A DNA stretch of 28,041 nt, from positions 1 through 28,041 of the forward strand of contig CAAGRV010000119.1 of assembly GCA_900772745.1 (NCBI GenBank), in the 5' to 3' direction. The translations under genes and the position numbers were made by a program. How positions within the stretch are numbered: the first letter of the stretch is position 1; each line of letters starts with the position of its first letter. Shown here one piece after another: positions 8,920-16,977 of this stretch. The notes under the pieces are model-generated. The model was not told the origin of the DNA, did not search any database, and saw only the letters and a program-made list of their open reading frames with translations. The DNA comes from Clostridia bacterium (GTDB lineage Bacteria; Bacillota; Clostridia; Christensenellales; UBA3700).

Positions 8920-9651
8920 TCAACAATTCCAACCGCCGTTGACAGAGAGCACTTGCCCATTGATATAGCTAGCATTGTCACCAGCCAGCCAAAGTACGGC
9001 TTGGGCAATGTCGTCCACTTTGCCCATTCTACCGCAAGGAATATCTAGCACAATGTCTTGTATATCTTGCTCGGACAAATTGGAGTTCATCTTGGTATCA
9101 ATCAAGCCAGGAGCAATACAATTTACACGTATATTGTTGTAGCCAAGCTCTTTTGCCAATGCTTTGGTGAATGCGATAATACCGCCTTTGCTGGCAGAGT
9201 AGACGCTCTCGCACGAGCCACCAATCTCTCCCCAAATGGAAGAAATGTTGATGATATTGCCATCTTGATTGGACAGCATATGTCCAGCCACGGCTTGCGT
9301 CATCAAGATTGCGCCAACCAAGTTGGTGGAGATAACTCTTTGGATATCGTCTGCGCCTAGGTCGATGAGCAAACCTGTTTTGCATATACCAGCGTTGTTG
9401 ACGAGCAAGTCGATTTTGCCGAATTGTTGGAGAGCAAAACGAACAAGATTTGCACAATCTTGGGCGTTGGAAATATCCGCACGGCAAGTCACCGCCGACA
9501 AACCTTGGGAGAGAAGTTCGGTTTCCAATTTTTGTGCGGACAGCTTGTCGCTGTTGTAGCCGATGACCACATTGTAATTGTTGTGGGCGAGCAAGCGGGC
9601 AATTTGTTGACCAATTCCGTTGCTAGCTCCCGTAATAATTGCAGTTTTCAT
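8920..9651 (-). CDS. Short-chain dehydrogenase/reductase (FabG-like)
   Basis: 243 residues, the usual classical SDR length. Visible motifs are the cofactor loop TGASNGIG (7-14), NNAG (85-88), catalytic Asn110, Ser138, and Tyr151-x-x-x-Lys155 (YSASK). The C-terminus ends in SVNGGWNC, close to the 'DGG' ending of FabG relatives. It should be a cytosolic NAD(P)H-dependent ketone/alcohol oxidoreductase. FabG function is possible, but no fatty-acid genes are nearby, so the substrate is unassigned. It is transcribed divergently from the RNA helicase over a 56-base gap. The -10 lies exactly 6 bases before the ATG and no Shine-Dalgarno is visible, so the mRNA is predicted to be leaderless. It ends in TGA, unlike most neighbours. 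Confidence 0.9.
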   Translation of the reverse strand: MKTAIITGASNGIGQQIARLLAHNNYNVVIGYNSDKLSAQKLETELLSQGLSAVTCRADISNAQDCANLVRFALQQFGKIDLLVNNAGICKTGLLIDLGADDIQRVISTNLVGAILMTQAVAGHMLSNQDGNIINISSIWGEIGGSCESVYSASKGGIIAFTKALAKELGYNNIRVNCIAPGLIDTKMNSNLSEQDIQDIVLDIPCGRMGKVDDIAQAVLWLAGDNASYINGQVLSVNGGWNC

Positions 9652-9657
9652 AACCTA

Positions 9658-9686
9658 ATTATACCTAACCATTTGGAGAAAATCAA
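9658..9686 (-). promoter_or_regulatory. Sigma-A promoter for the SDR gene (leaderless)
   Basis: On the minus strand: TTGATT, 17-base spacer, TATAAT, then TAGGTT and the ATG. The predicted transcription start is the A of ATG 9651. It overlaps the helicase promoter on the other strand. Confidence 0.8.
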
Positions 9687-9701
9687 CTTTTAGTGTATAT
9701 T
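9673..9701 (+). promoter_or_regulatory. Probable sigma-A promoter for the RNA helicase (leaderless)
   Basis: TTGGAG (weak -35), 17-base spacer, TATATT, then 6 bases and ATG 9708. It shares bases with the divergent SDR promoter, so the two polymerases probably compete. Confidence 0.6.
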
Positions 9702-9707
9702 GTATTT

Positions 9708-11453
9708 ATGAATAATTTTTTTGAAAGCCAAAATTTGGACTCTAATTTTGTTAGAGCATTGAAAGATGAAAATATTGTTATCCCAACTCCTATCCAAGAA
9801 GGGGTTATTCCTTATGCGCTCCAAGGTATGGACGTGGTAGGTCAAGCACCAACTGGCACGGGCAAAACTCTTGCGTTTGTTTTGCCAGCACTCGAAAGAC
9901 TCGACCGTGACGACAATTCTGCCCAAGTGCTCGTATTGTGCCCAACCAGAGAGCTTGTTATCCAAATATGCGAAGTGATCTCCAAAGTGCTAAAATACTC
10001 GGAGAAAATAAGAGTTGCAGGGCTTTACGGCGGACAAAATATCCAAAGACAGCTTATGTTTTTACGCAAAAAACCACAATTTATTGTTGGTACTGTGGGC
10101 AGAGTGCTCGACCATATGGAGCGTAAAACTCTCAAACTCAACACTTTGAAAACTTTTGTACTCGACGAGGGCGACGAAATGTTCGACATGGGTTTCCGCA
10201 ATGATATTGAGCGTATTATGACCAAATGCCCAAAAGATTGCCAAAAAATGGTGTTTTCGGCAACTATTCCTAAGGATATCCAAGCACTTATCGACAGCAA
10301 ACTCAACCAACCAAAGCGTATCAAAACTACCATTGAGGGCGAGAATACGCCAAAGATTGACCAGCAATATTTTGTGCTCAAAGACAGCAATCGTATTGGA
10401 TTGCTTTTGCGACTTATCGACGAGCACGATTATGACAGAGTTATGGTATTTTGCAACACCAAAAAGCGTGCTGACAAGGTGGCTCAACTTCTCATCAGCA
10501 AAAATCGTAGCGCAATGGTATTGCACGGCGACCTAAGACAAACCGAGCGTGCCCGCATTATGAAAAAATTTAAGAGTGGCGAGCTCCAAATTCTTATTGC
10601 AACCGACGTTGCTGCACGTGGTATCGACATCAACGACGTTCAAGCGGTGTTCAACTTTGACCCGCCAACCACCGAAGATTTTTATGTGCACCGCATAGGC
10701 AGAACGGCTCGTGCCAACAAAGGTGGTGTGGCATATACGTTCATCGACGGCGACCAAACCGCCAACATTCCTATCTATCAAAAAATCACAGGCAATGCGC
10801 TCCAATATGTAGAGCTTCCTGAGATAGCGGACAGCTTTACCTTGCCAAAGGACAGCTCCAACCGCCTCAACAGAGCAAGCGTGGAAGAGAATACTTCTAG
10901 ATTTTTTGTCAATGTGGGCAAAAAAGATATGTTAGATAAGAACAGTGTACTCAAAATCATCACTCTCAAGACCAATATCAAAGTGTACGAAGTGACGGAT
11001 ATCAAGCTCCGTGAAACTTACGGCTTTGTGGAAGTTGTCAAGGGCAAAGAGAGCGAACTCAAAAAGCTCGAAGGCTTGATGATTGGTACTCGCAAACTGA
11101 CTATCGAAGACGCCGACCAAGAAAAGATGAAAAAGCCTGCCGAGAACCAAGAGTACAAGCCAAAGAAAGAAAAGACTGATATTCGATTTATGAAAAAGGG
11201 GTTAAATGAAAACTCTAAGGGTGAAAAGGGTGGACGTAAAGGCGGTAGTGAAAAATCTCGCAAGTCTTACAAGTCCAAACCTGACGGCAAAGAACGCAAG
11301 GAAAACCGCCCAAGACCAAACGCCCAAGGCGAGGCTCGCAAGTCAAAATCATACGGCAGACTGGGTCAATCAATGTCGGCAAAATCTGCCACCAAGCGGG
11401 CGGACAAAGGTGGCAAGTCCTCATCAAAGAGCAAGTCAAAAAGCTACAAATAA
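9708..11453 (+). CDS. DEAD-box-type ATP-dependent RNA helicase with DbpA-like RNA-binding domain
   Basis: 581 residues from ATG 9708; an upstream GTG at 9693 lies within the promoter region. Motifs are: Q motif (PTPIQ, 26-30), motif I APTGTGKT (47-54), PTREL (79-83), GG (108-109), TVGR (129-132), motif II DEGD (153-156), SAT (184-186), the ATDVAARGID motif V region (298-307) and HRIGRTAR (328-335). Motif II is DEGD rather than DEAD and motif VI has GRTAR where GRTGR is usual. A domain at about 400-470 resembles the DbpA/CsdA RNA-binding domain. It is followed by a roughly 110-residue Lys/Ser/Arg/Gly-rich disordered tail for RNA contacts. Roles typical of the family are ribosome assembly and RNA remodelling, especially in the cold. 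No cold-shock leader is seen. Confidence 0.92.
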   Translation: MNNFFESQNLDSNFVRALKDENIVIPTPIQEGVIPYALQGMDVVGQAPTGTGKTLAFVLPALERLDRDDNSAQVLVLCPTRELVIQICEVISKVLKYSEKIRVAGLYGGQNIQRQLMFLRKKPQFIVGTVGRVLDHMERKTLKLNTLKTFVLDEGDEMFDMGFRNDIERIMTKCPKDCQKMVFSATIPKDIQALIDSKLNQPKRIKTTIEGENTPKIDQQYFVLKDSNRIGLLLRLIDEHDYDRVMVFCNTKKRADKVAQLLISKNRSAMVLHGDLRQTERARIMKKFKSGELQILIATDVAARGIDINDVQAVFNFDPPTTEDFYVHRIGRTARANKGGVAYTFIDGDQTANIPIYQKITGNALQYVELPEIADSFTLPKDSSNRLNRASVEENTSRFFVNVGKKDMLDKNSVLKIITLKTNIKVYEVTDIKLRETYGFVEVVKGKESELKKLEGLMIGTRKLTIEDADQEKMKKPAENQEYKPKKEKTDIRFMKKGLNENSKGEKGGRKGGSEKSRKSYKSKPDGKERKENRPRPNAQGEARKSKSYGRLGQSMSAKSATKRADKGGKSSSKSKSKSYK

Positions 11454-11493
11454 AGCATAAAACGAAGAATAGCACAAAAATGTGTAAAAGCAC

Positions 11494-11527
11494 TCCCCAT
11501 AGCAATCTGTGGGGATTATTTTTTTGC
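11494..11527 (+). terminator. Rho-independent terminator after the RNA helicase
   Basis: Stem TCCCCATAG / CTGTGGGGA (one U-G pair) with a CAAT loop, followed by TT-A-TTTTTTT. Confidence 0.9.
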
Positions 11528-11558
11528 AAAAAAAGAACTTGGACTTTCGCCCAAGTTC
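11527..11558 (-). terminator. Rho-independent terminator after the aldolase gene
   Basis: On the minus strand: GAACTTGGGC - GAAA - GTCCAAGTTC, a 10-bp stem with a GAAA tetraloop, then a run of seven T. It sits back to back with the helicase terminator. Confidence 0.9.
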
Positions 11559-11596
11559 GGATTTGGCTTGATTACAATCTATATGATTGTGGACAA

Positions 11597-12586
11597 TTAT
11601 TTGCCAAGAATTTCGTCAGCTTTACCAGCGCAACCAAGAACTTCAACAAGTTTGTGTTTAACGATTTCTTTGATGTTGGCTCTAGCGTCGCCAAGATATT
11701 GTCTTGGGTCGAAGTGTTCTGGGTGCTCATTGAAGTGCTTACGGATACCAGCTGTGCAAGCAAGTCTGAGGTCAGAGTCAATGTTGATTTTGCAAACTGA
11801 CATGCTAGCAGCTTTACGAAGTTGAGCTTCAGGAATACCAACTGCATCTGGCATTTTACCGCCGTTAGCGTTGATGATTTGAACGAAGTTTTGTGGAACT
11901 GAAGAAGAACCATGCAATACGATAGGGAATCCAGGAAGTTTTTCAGAAACAGCCTCTAGGATATCGAAACGTAGTGGTGGTGGAACAAGAACACCGTTCT
12001 CATCTCTTGTGCATTGGTCAGCAGTGAATTTGTAAGCGCCGTGTGATGTACCGATAGCGATAGCCAAAGAGTCAACGCCAGTTCTTGTAACGAAGTCAAT
12101 AACTTCTTCTGGTTTGGTATAAGAACCAACTTCGTGTTGAACTTCATCTTCGATACCAGCCAAAGTACCAAGCTCACCTTCTACAGTAACGTAAGGGTGG
12201 TTGGTTGTGTCGTGAGCGTACTCAACAACTTTCTTTGTCAAAGCAACATTGTCCTCATAAGAGAGTGCAGAACCATCGATCATTACAGAAGTGAAACCGC
12301 CGTCGATACAGCTCTTGCAAAGCTCGAATGAATCACCGTGGTCAAGGTGAAGACAGATAGGCAAACCGCTAACTTCTACAGCAGCCTCTACCATTTTGCG
12401 GAGATAAACTGGGTTAGCGTATTTTCTAGCACCAGAAGAAACTTGCAAAATAAGTGGAGCTTTCTCTTCCATAGCAGCTTCAACAATACCTTGGATAATT
12501 TCCATGTTGTTTACGTTGAAAGCACCAATAGCATAATTGCCTTCGTATGCTTTCTTGAACATTTCTTTTGTTGAAATAAGTGGCAT
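11597..12586 (-). CDS. fba: Class II fructose-1,6-bisphosphate aldolase
   Basis: 329 residues. The start is ATG 12586, with GGAGG 8 bases upstream; a longer frame to 12631 exists but lacks a ribosome site. It catalyses reversible cleavage of fructose-1,6-bisphosphate to DHAP and glyceraldehyde-3-phosphate in the cytosol. Motifs are GAFNVNNME near the N-terminus, LHLDHGDS with catalytic Asp82 and zinc ligand His83, VEGELGTLAG (135-144), GTSHGAYKF with zinc ligand His182, VLHGSSSVP with zinc ligand His225, and the phosphate-binding KINIDSDLR. The length and motifs fit the bacterial FbaA/TagY type. It is a single-gene unit with its own promoter and terminator, placed near GAPDH but on the other strand. 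Confidence 0.95.
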   Translation of the reverse strand: MPLISTKEMFKKAYEGNYAIGAFNVNNMEIIQGIVEAAMEEKAPLILQVSSGARKYANPVYLRKMVEAAVEVSGLPICLHLDHGDSFELCKSCIDGGFTSVMIDGSALSYEDNVALTKKVVEYAHDTTNHPYVTVEGELGTLAGIEDEVQHEVGSYTKPEEVIDFVTRTGVDSLAIAIGTSHGAYKFTADQCTRDENGVLVPPPLRFDILEAVSEKLPGFPIVLHGSSSVPQNFVQIINANGGKMPDAVGIPEAQLRKAASMSVCKINIDSDLRLACTAGIRKHFNEHPEHFDPRQYLGDARANIKEIVKHKLVEVLGCAGKADEILGK

Positions 12587-12621
12587 ATAAATATCCTCCA
12601 AATAGTTTTTTAACAAACTAA

Positions 12622-12650
12622 ATGTTAGCACAATATTACAAAAATATCAA
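12622..12650 (-). promoter_or_regulatory. Sigma-A promoter for the aldolase gene
   Basis: On the minus strand: TTGATA, 17-base spacer ending in TGc, then TAACAT (extended -10). It gives a leader of roughly 30 bases carrying GGAGG. Confidence 0.75.
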
Positions 12651-12680
12651 GTATTTAATCAAAAAAGTATAAATGTAGCA

Positions 12681-12709
12681 TTTACTAACACGCAAAATAG
12701 GTGTATAAT
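12681..12709 (+). promoter_or_regulatory. Sigma-A promoter for the aminopeptidase gene
   Basis: TTTACT, 17-base spacer, TATAAT. A strong AGGAGG Shine-Dalgarno (12727-12732) follows before ATG 12742. Confidence 0.75.
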
Positions 12710-12741
12710 ACTATATAGTAATCAATAGGAGGCGACTAGAT

Positions 12742-13860
12742 ATGATGGTAGACAACAGAGTAGAAAAACTTGCCCACAATCTTGTCAATTATTCTTGCGA
12801 AGTCAAGAAGGGTGAAAAGGTGCTTATCGAGGCATTTGGTATAGATTACCAATTTGTTAATTGTTTGGTCAAAGAAGTTTTTGCGGCGGGCGGATATCCA
12901 TTCGTCAATCTCAAAGACAATCGCATAGAGAGAGAAATTTATAAGGGAATGAGCCAAGAGCTTGCCACACTTTGGGCGAATTATGACGGCTATCGAATGG
13001 ACGATATGGACGCATATATCGGAGTGCGTGGAGGTGAAAACGCTTACGAAACAGCCGATATAGACAGCTCCAAAATGAGCATTTACAACAGGCTCTATTC
13101 TTTGCCAGTTCATCACGAGCGCCGTGTAAAAAATACCAAATGGGTAGTGCTTAGATACCCAACCCAAGGTATGAGCAGTATGTCGGCTATGAGTACGGAG
13201 GCTTTCGAGGACTTCTACTTTGACGTGTGCAACCTCGATTATACCAAGATGGACGAGGCAATGACTCCACTTGTCGAGTTGATGAACAAGACAGACAAGG
13301 TGCGCATAGTAGCTCCCAACACCGACTTGACCTTTTCTATCAAGGATATTCCTGCTGTCAAGTGCAGTGGCAAACGCAACATTCCTGATGGAGAAGTGTA
13401 CACAGCTCCTGTCAAAAACAGCGTCAACGGATATATCACTTACAACGCTCCAACCAGCAAGAATGGTTTTAGATTTGAGAATATCCGCCTGGACTTCAAG
13501 GACGGCAAAATTGTCCAAGCCAGCGGCAACAATGACGCACTTCTCAATGAGATTTTTGATACCGACGACGGCTCTCGCTATGTAGGCGAATTTGCGCTGG
13601 GCGTCAATCCATATATCAACCGCCCAATGGGAGATATTTTGTTCGACGAAAAGATAAGCGGCTCTATCCACTTTACTCCGGGCAGTTGTTATGACGAAGC
13701 GCCCAACGGCAACCAATCTGCCATTCATTGGGACTTGGTACTTATCCAAACTCCAGAGTACTGCGGTGGCGAAATCTACTTCGACGACGTGCTTATCCGC
13801 AAGGACGGCTTGTTCGTGCTGGACGAGCTAAAATGTCTAAATCCCGACAACCTAAAATAA
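12742..13860 (+). CDS. M29 family (AmpS/PepS/thermophilic type) metalloaminopeptidase
   Basis: 372 residues, close to the family's usual 370-410. The dinuclear metal and catalytic residues of M29 enzymes can be matched in order: Glu218 (NIPDGEVYTAP), Glu283 (GEFALGVNP), His310 (SIHFTPGSCYD), Tyr317, His329 and Asp331 (IHWDLV). The family releases N-terminal amino acids from peptides in the cytosol, using zinc, cobalt or manganese. ATG 12742 is 9 bases from AGGAGG; the adjacent ATG 12745 is an equally possible start (12 bases). It has its own promoter and a strong terminator. It lies between the two glycolytic genes without being co-transcribed with either. Confidence 0.92.
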   Translation: MMVDNRVEKLAHNLVNYSCEVKKGEKVLIEAFGIDYQFVNCLVKEVFAAGGYPFVNLKDNRIEREIYKGMSQELATLWANYDGYRMDDMDAYIGVRGGENAYETADIDSSKMSIYNRLYSLPVHHERRVKNTKWVVLRYPTQGMSSMSAMSTEAFEDFYFDVCNLDYTKMDEAMTPLVELMNKTDKVRIVAPNTDLTFSIKDIPAVKCSGKRNIPDGEVYTAPVKNSVNGYITYNAPTSKNGFRFENIRLDFKDGKIVQASGNNDALLNEIFDTDDGSRYVGEFALGVNPYINRPMGDILFDEKISGSIHFTPGSCYDEAPNGNQSAIHWDLVLIQTPEYCGGEIYFDDVLIRKDGLFVLDELKCLNPDNLK

Positions 13861-13865
13861 CTAAA

Positions 13866-13896
13866 CAAAAGAGTAGCTCTCGGGCTACTCTTTTTG
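13866..13896 (+). terminator. Rho-independent terminator after the aminopeptidase
   Basis: Perfect stem AAAGAGTAGC / GCTACTCTTT with a 6-base loop and a T-rich tail. Confidence 0.92.
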
Positions 13897-14093
13897 TTGT
13901 AAGGCGAGAGAGTGCAAATATGCAATATAGTATTGATAATAATATCAACTCATACCAAAAGTAAAAAATGTTGTTTCGAGATGAGAGCGCAAAGCTAGAG
14001 AGTACAAAATTGCCGAAAAGAGCAAAATTTGTATGACTTTTGGACAAAAAAGTTCAAATTTATATAGATTTTACAACTTTTTCGCTTTTTTGC
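13897..14093. other. AT-rich intergenic stretch upstream of GAPDH, no gene
   Basis: No credible open frame. It holds a small inverted repeat TTGATA-ATAA-TATCAA (13933-13948) and a TGCAAATATGCAA stretch (13912-13924). Neither is recognised as a known operator. The GAPDH promoter begins at 14094. Confidence 0.5.
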
Positions 14094-14122
14094 TTGCAAT
14101 AATCTCATATACTTGTTAAAAT
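14094..14122 (+). promoter_or_regulatory. Sigma-A promoter for GAPDH
   Basis: TTGCAA, 17-base spacer ending in TGt, then TAAAAT (extended -10). The leader is about 39 bases with GGAGGA 7 bases before ATG 14168. Confidence 0.8.
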
Positions 14123-14167
14123 ATTGGCAGCATATTAAGAAAATTAAATTTTTTGGAGGAATATAAT

Positions 14168-15187
14168 ATGGCAAATGTAAGAGTTGCAATCAACGGTTTT
14201 GGCCGTATTGGTCGTCTCGCATTCAGACAAATGTTCGGTGCAGAAGGCTACGAAGTAGTTGCTATCAACGATTTGACAAGCCCAAAAATGCTTGCTCATC
14301 TTTTGAAGTACGATTCATCACAAGGTAGATACGCTTTGGCAGATACAGTTTCTGCTACAGAAGATTCTATCATCGTTGATGGAAAAGAAATCAAGATTTA
14401 TGCTAAGGCTAACGCTGCAGAGCTCCCATGGGGCGAAATCGGTGTTGACGTAGTTCTTGAATGTACTGGTTTCTACGTTTCTAAGGCTAAATCTCAAGCA
14501 CACATCGAAGCAGGTGCTAAGAAAGTTGTTATCTCTGCTCCAGCAGGAAATGACCTTCCAACAATCGTATTCAATGTAAACCACGAGACATTGACAGCTG
14601 AAGACAATATCATCTCTGCTGCATCTTGTACAACCAACTGTCTTGCTCCTATGGCTCAAGCTTTGAACAAGCTTGCTCCTATCCAAAGTGGTATCATGAG
14701 CACAATCCACGCTTACACAGGTGACCAAATGGTACTTGATGGACCACAAAGAAAGGGCGACCTCAGAAGATCTAGAGCTGCTGCTGTGAACATTGTTCCA
14801 AACAGCACTGGCGCTGCTAAGGCAATCGGTCTTGTAATCCCAGAACTCAACGGCAAACTTATCGGTTCTGCACAAAGAGTTCCAACCCCAACTGGTTCTA
14901 CAACTATCCTTGTAGCAGTTGTTAAGGGCAACGTAACAAAAGAGCAAATCAATGCCGCTATGAAAGCTGCATCTAACGAGTCTTTCGGTTACACCGAAGA
15001 AGAGCTTGTATCTAGCGATATCGTAGGTATCAGATACGGTAGCTTGTTCGATGCTACTCAAACAATGGTTGCTCCAATGGAAGACGGCAACACACAAGTA
15101 CAAGTTGTATCTTGGTACGACAACGAGAATTCTTACACCAGCCAAATGGTAAGAACAATCAAGTACTTTGCTGAGCTTAGCAAATAA
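14168..15187 (+). CDS. gap: Glyceraldehyde-3-phosphate dehydrogenase, type I
   Basis: 339 residues from ATG 14168 (GGAGGA 7 bases upstream; the in-frame TTG at 14153 overlaps that site and is rejected). It oxidises glyceraldehyde-3-phosphate to 1,3-bisphosphoglycerate in glycolysis. Visible are the NAD-binding INGFGRIGR (8-16), Asp35 in AINDL favouring NAD over NADP, catalytic Cys154 in [12 protein letters not shown], His181 in [10 protein letters not shown], the RRSRAAA substrate loop and WYDNENSY near the C-terminus. Codon choice is biased to a narrow set, as expected for a highly expressed gene. It is monocistronic, with a perfect terminator directly after. No cggR regulator is adjacent. 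Confidence 0.97.
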   Translation: MANVRVAINGFGRIGRLAFRQMFGAEGYEVVAINDLTSPKMLAHLLKYDSSQGRYALADTVSATEDSIIVDGKEIKIYAKANAAELPWGEIGVDVVLECTGFYVSKAKSQAHIEAGAKKVVISAPAGNDLPTIVFNVNHETLTAEDNIISAASCTTNCLAPMAQALNKLAPIQSGIMSTIHAYTGDQMVLDGPQRKGDLRRSRAAAVNIVPNSTGAAKAIGLVIPELNGKLIGSAQRVPTPTGSTTILVAVVKGNVTKEQINAAMKAASNESFGYTEEELVSSDIVGIRYGSLFDATQTMVAPMEDGNTQVQVVSWYDNENSYTSQMVRTIKYFAELSK

Positions 15188-15199
15188 TTGAACGAAATC

Positions 15200-15231
15200 T
15201 AGGAGTAGAGAAATCTACTCCTATTTTTTTT
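15200..15231 (+). terminator. Rho-independent terminator after GAPDH
   Basis: Perfect 10-bp stem TAGGAGTAGA / TCTACTCCTA with a GAAA loop and eight T. Confidence 0.95.
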
Positions 15232-15315
15232 GCGTTTTTTTTCAAAAAAGTTGGCAAAATTGCTCATTTTTCGCCCAAAATATTCTATCAAATGTAAAAA
15301 TGGGCGTAGCGGGGG

Positions 15316-15344
15316 TTGACAATATCGAATGCAACGATTAAAAT
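15316..15344 (+). promoter_or_regulatory. Strong sigma-A promoter for the ClC gene
   Basis: Consensus TTGACA, 17-base spacer, TAAAAT. The predicted transcript start is about 15351, leaving a leader of only about 8 bases (GGTGAAAT) before ATG 15359. Confidence 0.85.
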
Positions 15345-15358
15345 ATCTATGGTGAAAT

Positions 15359-16930
15359 ATGAAACTCAATAGTCAACAAAAGAGAAAACAATTTTTGTCA
15401 AAGCTCAAAAGTATTGTCATTCCTGTAATTGCCTATGGTGGAGTTGCGGGTATTATGACTGGCTTTATTGTCAGTCTTTTCAATTTGTGTGCCAATTTTT
15501 TGGGCAAGGTAAGCGGACAAATTTATACTTATGTCAGAGCCAATCCAGCATTTATTCCATTGCTTTTTGCGGGACTTGTGGTGCTGGCACTTTGCATGTA
15601 TGCTTTGCACAAGTTTTGTCCACAAGTGCGTGGTAGCGGTATTCCACAGACAGAAGGTGTCTTGCGTGGATTGGTTACACTTAGGTGGTTGCGCACGCTT
15701 ATTTGCACTATTGTTGGCTCGTTTATCAGCTTTTTTGCGGGTTTGTCTATGGGCTCGGAAGGACCTAGCGTCCAAATTGGTGCGATGACTGCCCAAGGCA
15801 CTAGCGAACTTATGCGCAGTAGACTTGCTTGGCGTAGATATGTCATCACAGGCGGTGCAAGCGCAGGTCTTGCCGTTGCGTTCAATGCGCCACTTACAGG
15901 TATTGTATTCGCACTCGAAGAGGCTCACCGCAGATTTACACCTATGATTTTGATGACAGCGTCATCTTCAGTGATTTTCGGAACGGTGACCTACCGACTA
16001 TTTTCTAGATTGTGGGGCGGTGGCGACCACGTTTTGTTCGATATGGGAGTCATTACGCCACTACCTACCAGCTCGGCTTGGATGCTCATCATCTTGGGTA
16101 TCGTGTGCGGAGCGGGTGCAATTTTCTTCAACTTTGCCATCATTCGTAGCCAAAGATTTATGGACAAACATACCAAAGAATTGCCATATTGGGCAAGACT
16201 TATCATTGTATTTTTGCTCACTGGCGTGACTGGATTATTGCTCCTTGACGTCAACGGCGGTGGTCACGGCTTGATTATGAAAATTGTCAATCTTGATTTT
16301 GCTTGGAAAATGTTGCTACTCTTGTTTGTAGTCAAAATGATTATGATTGTGCTATGTGTCAACGCAGGCTCGACAGGCGGTTTGTTCATTCCAATGCTTG
16401 CCATCGGCGCACTTGTCGGCGGACTTTGTGGCAAATTGTTTATGGCGATGGGATTGGACATTGTCTACTACAAGGCAGTTGTGTGCATTGCGATGACCAC
16501 TTTCTTTGGAGCTAGTGTAAGAGCGCCTATTACAGCTATTGTACTTATTCTAGAAATTACAGGCTATTCGGCAGGCTTTTTGTCGGCGGCGATAGCAATC
16601 TTTACCGCATATATGGTGGCAGAACTTCTTGGCAATCGCCCAATTTATGACAGTATGTTGGAGAGATATTGCGAGATAGAGAACAAAGGTGTCAAGCCAA
16701 AATCCGTGACAATCGAAGTGCAAATCGAGCTGGGTGCATTCTTGATAGGCAAGAGCGTAAATGATATTTTGTGGCCAGCCAACTGCTTGGTCAAAAACCT
16801 TGTGCGTGGCGACGAATCAATCGTCCCAGACGGCGAAACGCTCATCAAGGTAGGCGACAAACTTGTCATCAAAGTCGAAACCAACGACCCAAAGAAAACA
16901 TACGAATATATCAAAGATTTGGTAGCTTAA
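15359..16930 (+). CDS. ClC-family chloride/proton antiporter with TrkA-C domain
   Basis: 523 residues. Numerous hydrophobic helices span about residues 18-425. ClC selectivity motifs are in order: GSGIP (92-96), GSEGP (132-136, with gating Glu134), and GGLFIP near 345. The pair Glu187-Glu188 in ALEEAHRRF matches the position of the internal proton glutamate of ClC-ec1, so exchange rather than channel activity is likely. The GSEGP motif argues against the fluoride-specific branch, which has GREGT-type motifs. Residues about 445-523 form a cytosolic TrkA-C (RCK_C) domain, common in such bacterial ClCs and thought to bind small ligands. It has its own consensus promoter and a very short leader, and converges on the ABC-F gene. 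Confidence 0.93.
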   Translation: MKLNSQQKRKQFLSKLKSIVIPVIAYGGVAGIMTGFIVSLFNLCANFLGKVSGQIYTYVRANPAFIPLLFAGLVVLALCMYALHKFCPQVRGSGIPQTEGVLRGLVTLRWLRTLICTIVGSFISFFAGLSMGSEGPSVQIGAMTAQGTSELMRSRLAWRRYVITGGASAGLAVAFNAPLTGIVFALEEAHRRFTPMILMTASSSVIFGTVTYRLFSRLWGGGDHVLFDMGVITPLPTSSAWMLIILGIVCGAGAIFFNFAIIRSQRFMDKHTKELPYWARLIIVFLLTGVTGLLLLDVNGGGHGLIMKIVNLDFAWKMLLLLFVVKMIMIVLCVNAGSTGGLFIPMLAIGALVGGLCGKLFMAMGLDIVYYKAVVCIAMTTFFGASVRAPITAIVLILEITGYSAGFLSAAIAIFTAYMVAELLGNRPIYDSMLERYCEIENKGVKPKSVTIEVQIELGAFLIGKSVNDILWPANCLVKNLVRGDESIVPDGETLIKVGDKLVIKVETNDPKKTYEYIKDLVA

Positions 16931-16952
16931 TCCAAGCAATTATCAAAAAATC

Positions 16953-16976
16953 AAGCTCCCCAAGGGGAGCTTTTTT
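16953..16976. terminator. Shared terminator between convergent ClC and ABC-F genes
   Basis: Stem AAGCTCCC / GGGAGCTT with a CAAG loop. TTTTTT follows on the plus strand. A T-rich stretch on the minus strand suggests use in both directions. Confidence 0.85.
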
Positions 16977-16977
16977 G

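Noticed and set aside
12736..13749. 337-codon antisense frame opposite the aminopeptidase gene
   Set aside because: The opposite strand carries a complete M29 enzyme with all metal ligands plus a promoter, ribosome site and terminator. The antisense translation shows no family features.
13933..13948. TTGATA-ATAA-TATCAA as an operator for GAPDH
   Set aside because: It is short and AT-rich, lies about 145 bases before the promoter -35, and does not match a recognised regulator site.
15272..15306. Inverted repeat CGCCCA / TGGGCG upstream of the ClC promoter
   Set aside because: The arms are only 6 bp and 23 bases apart in AT-rich sequence; they could be chance and no known operator fits.
15359..16930. 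Fluoride-specific CLC-F transporter
   Set aside because: The selectivity loop is GSEGP rather than GREGT-type, and no crcB-type fluoride riboswitch is seen in the very short leader.
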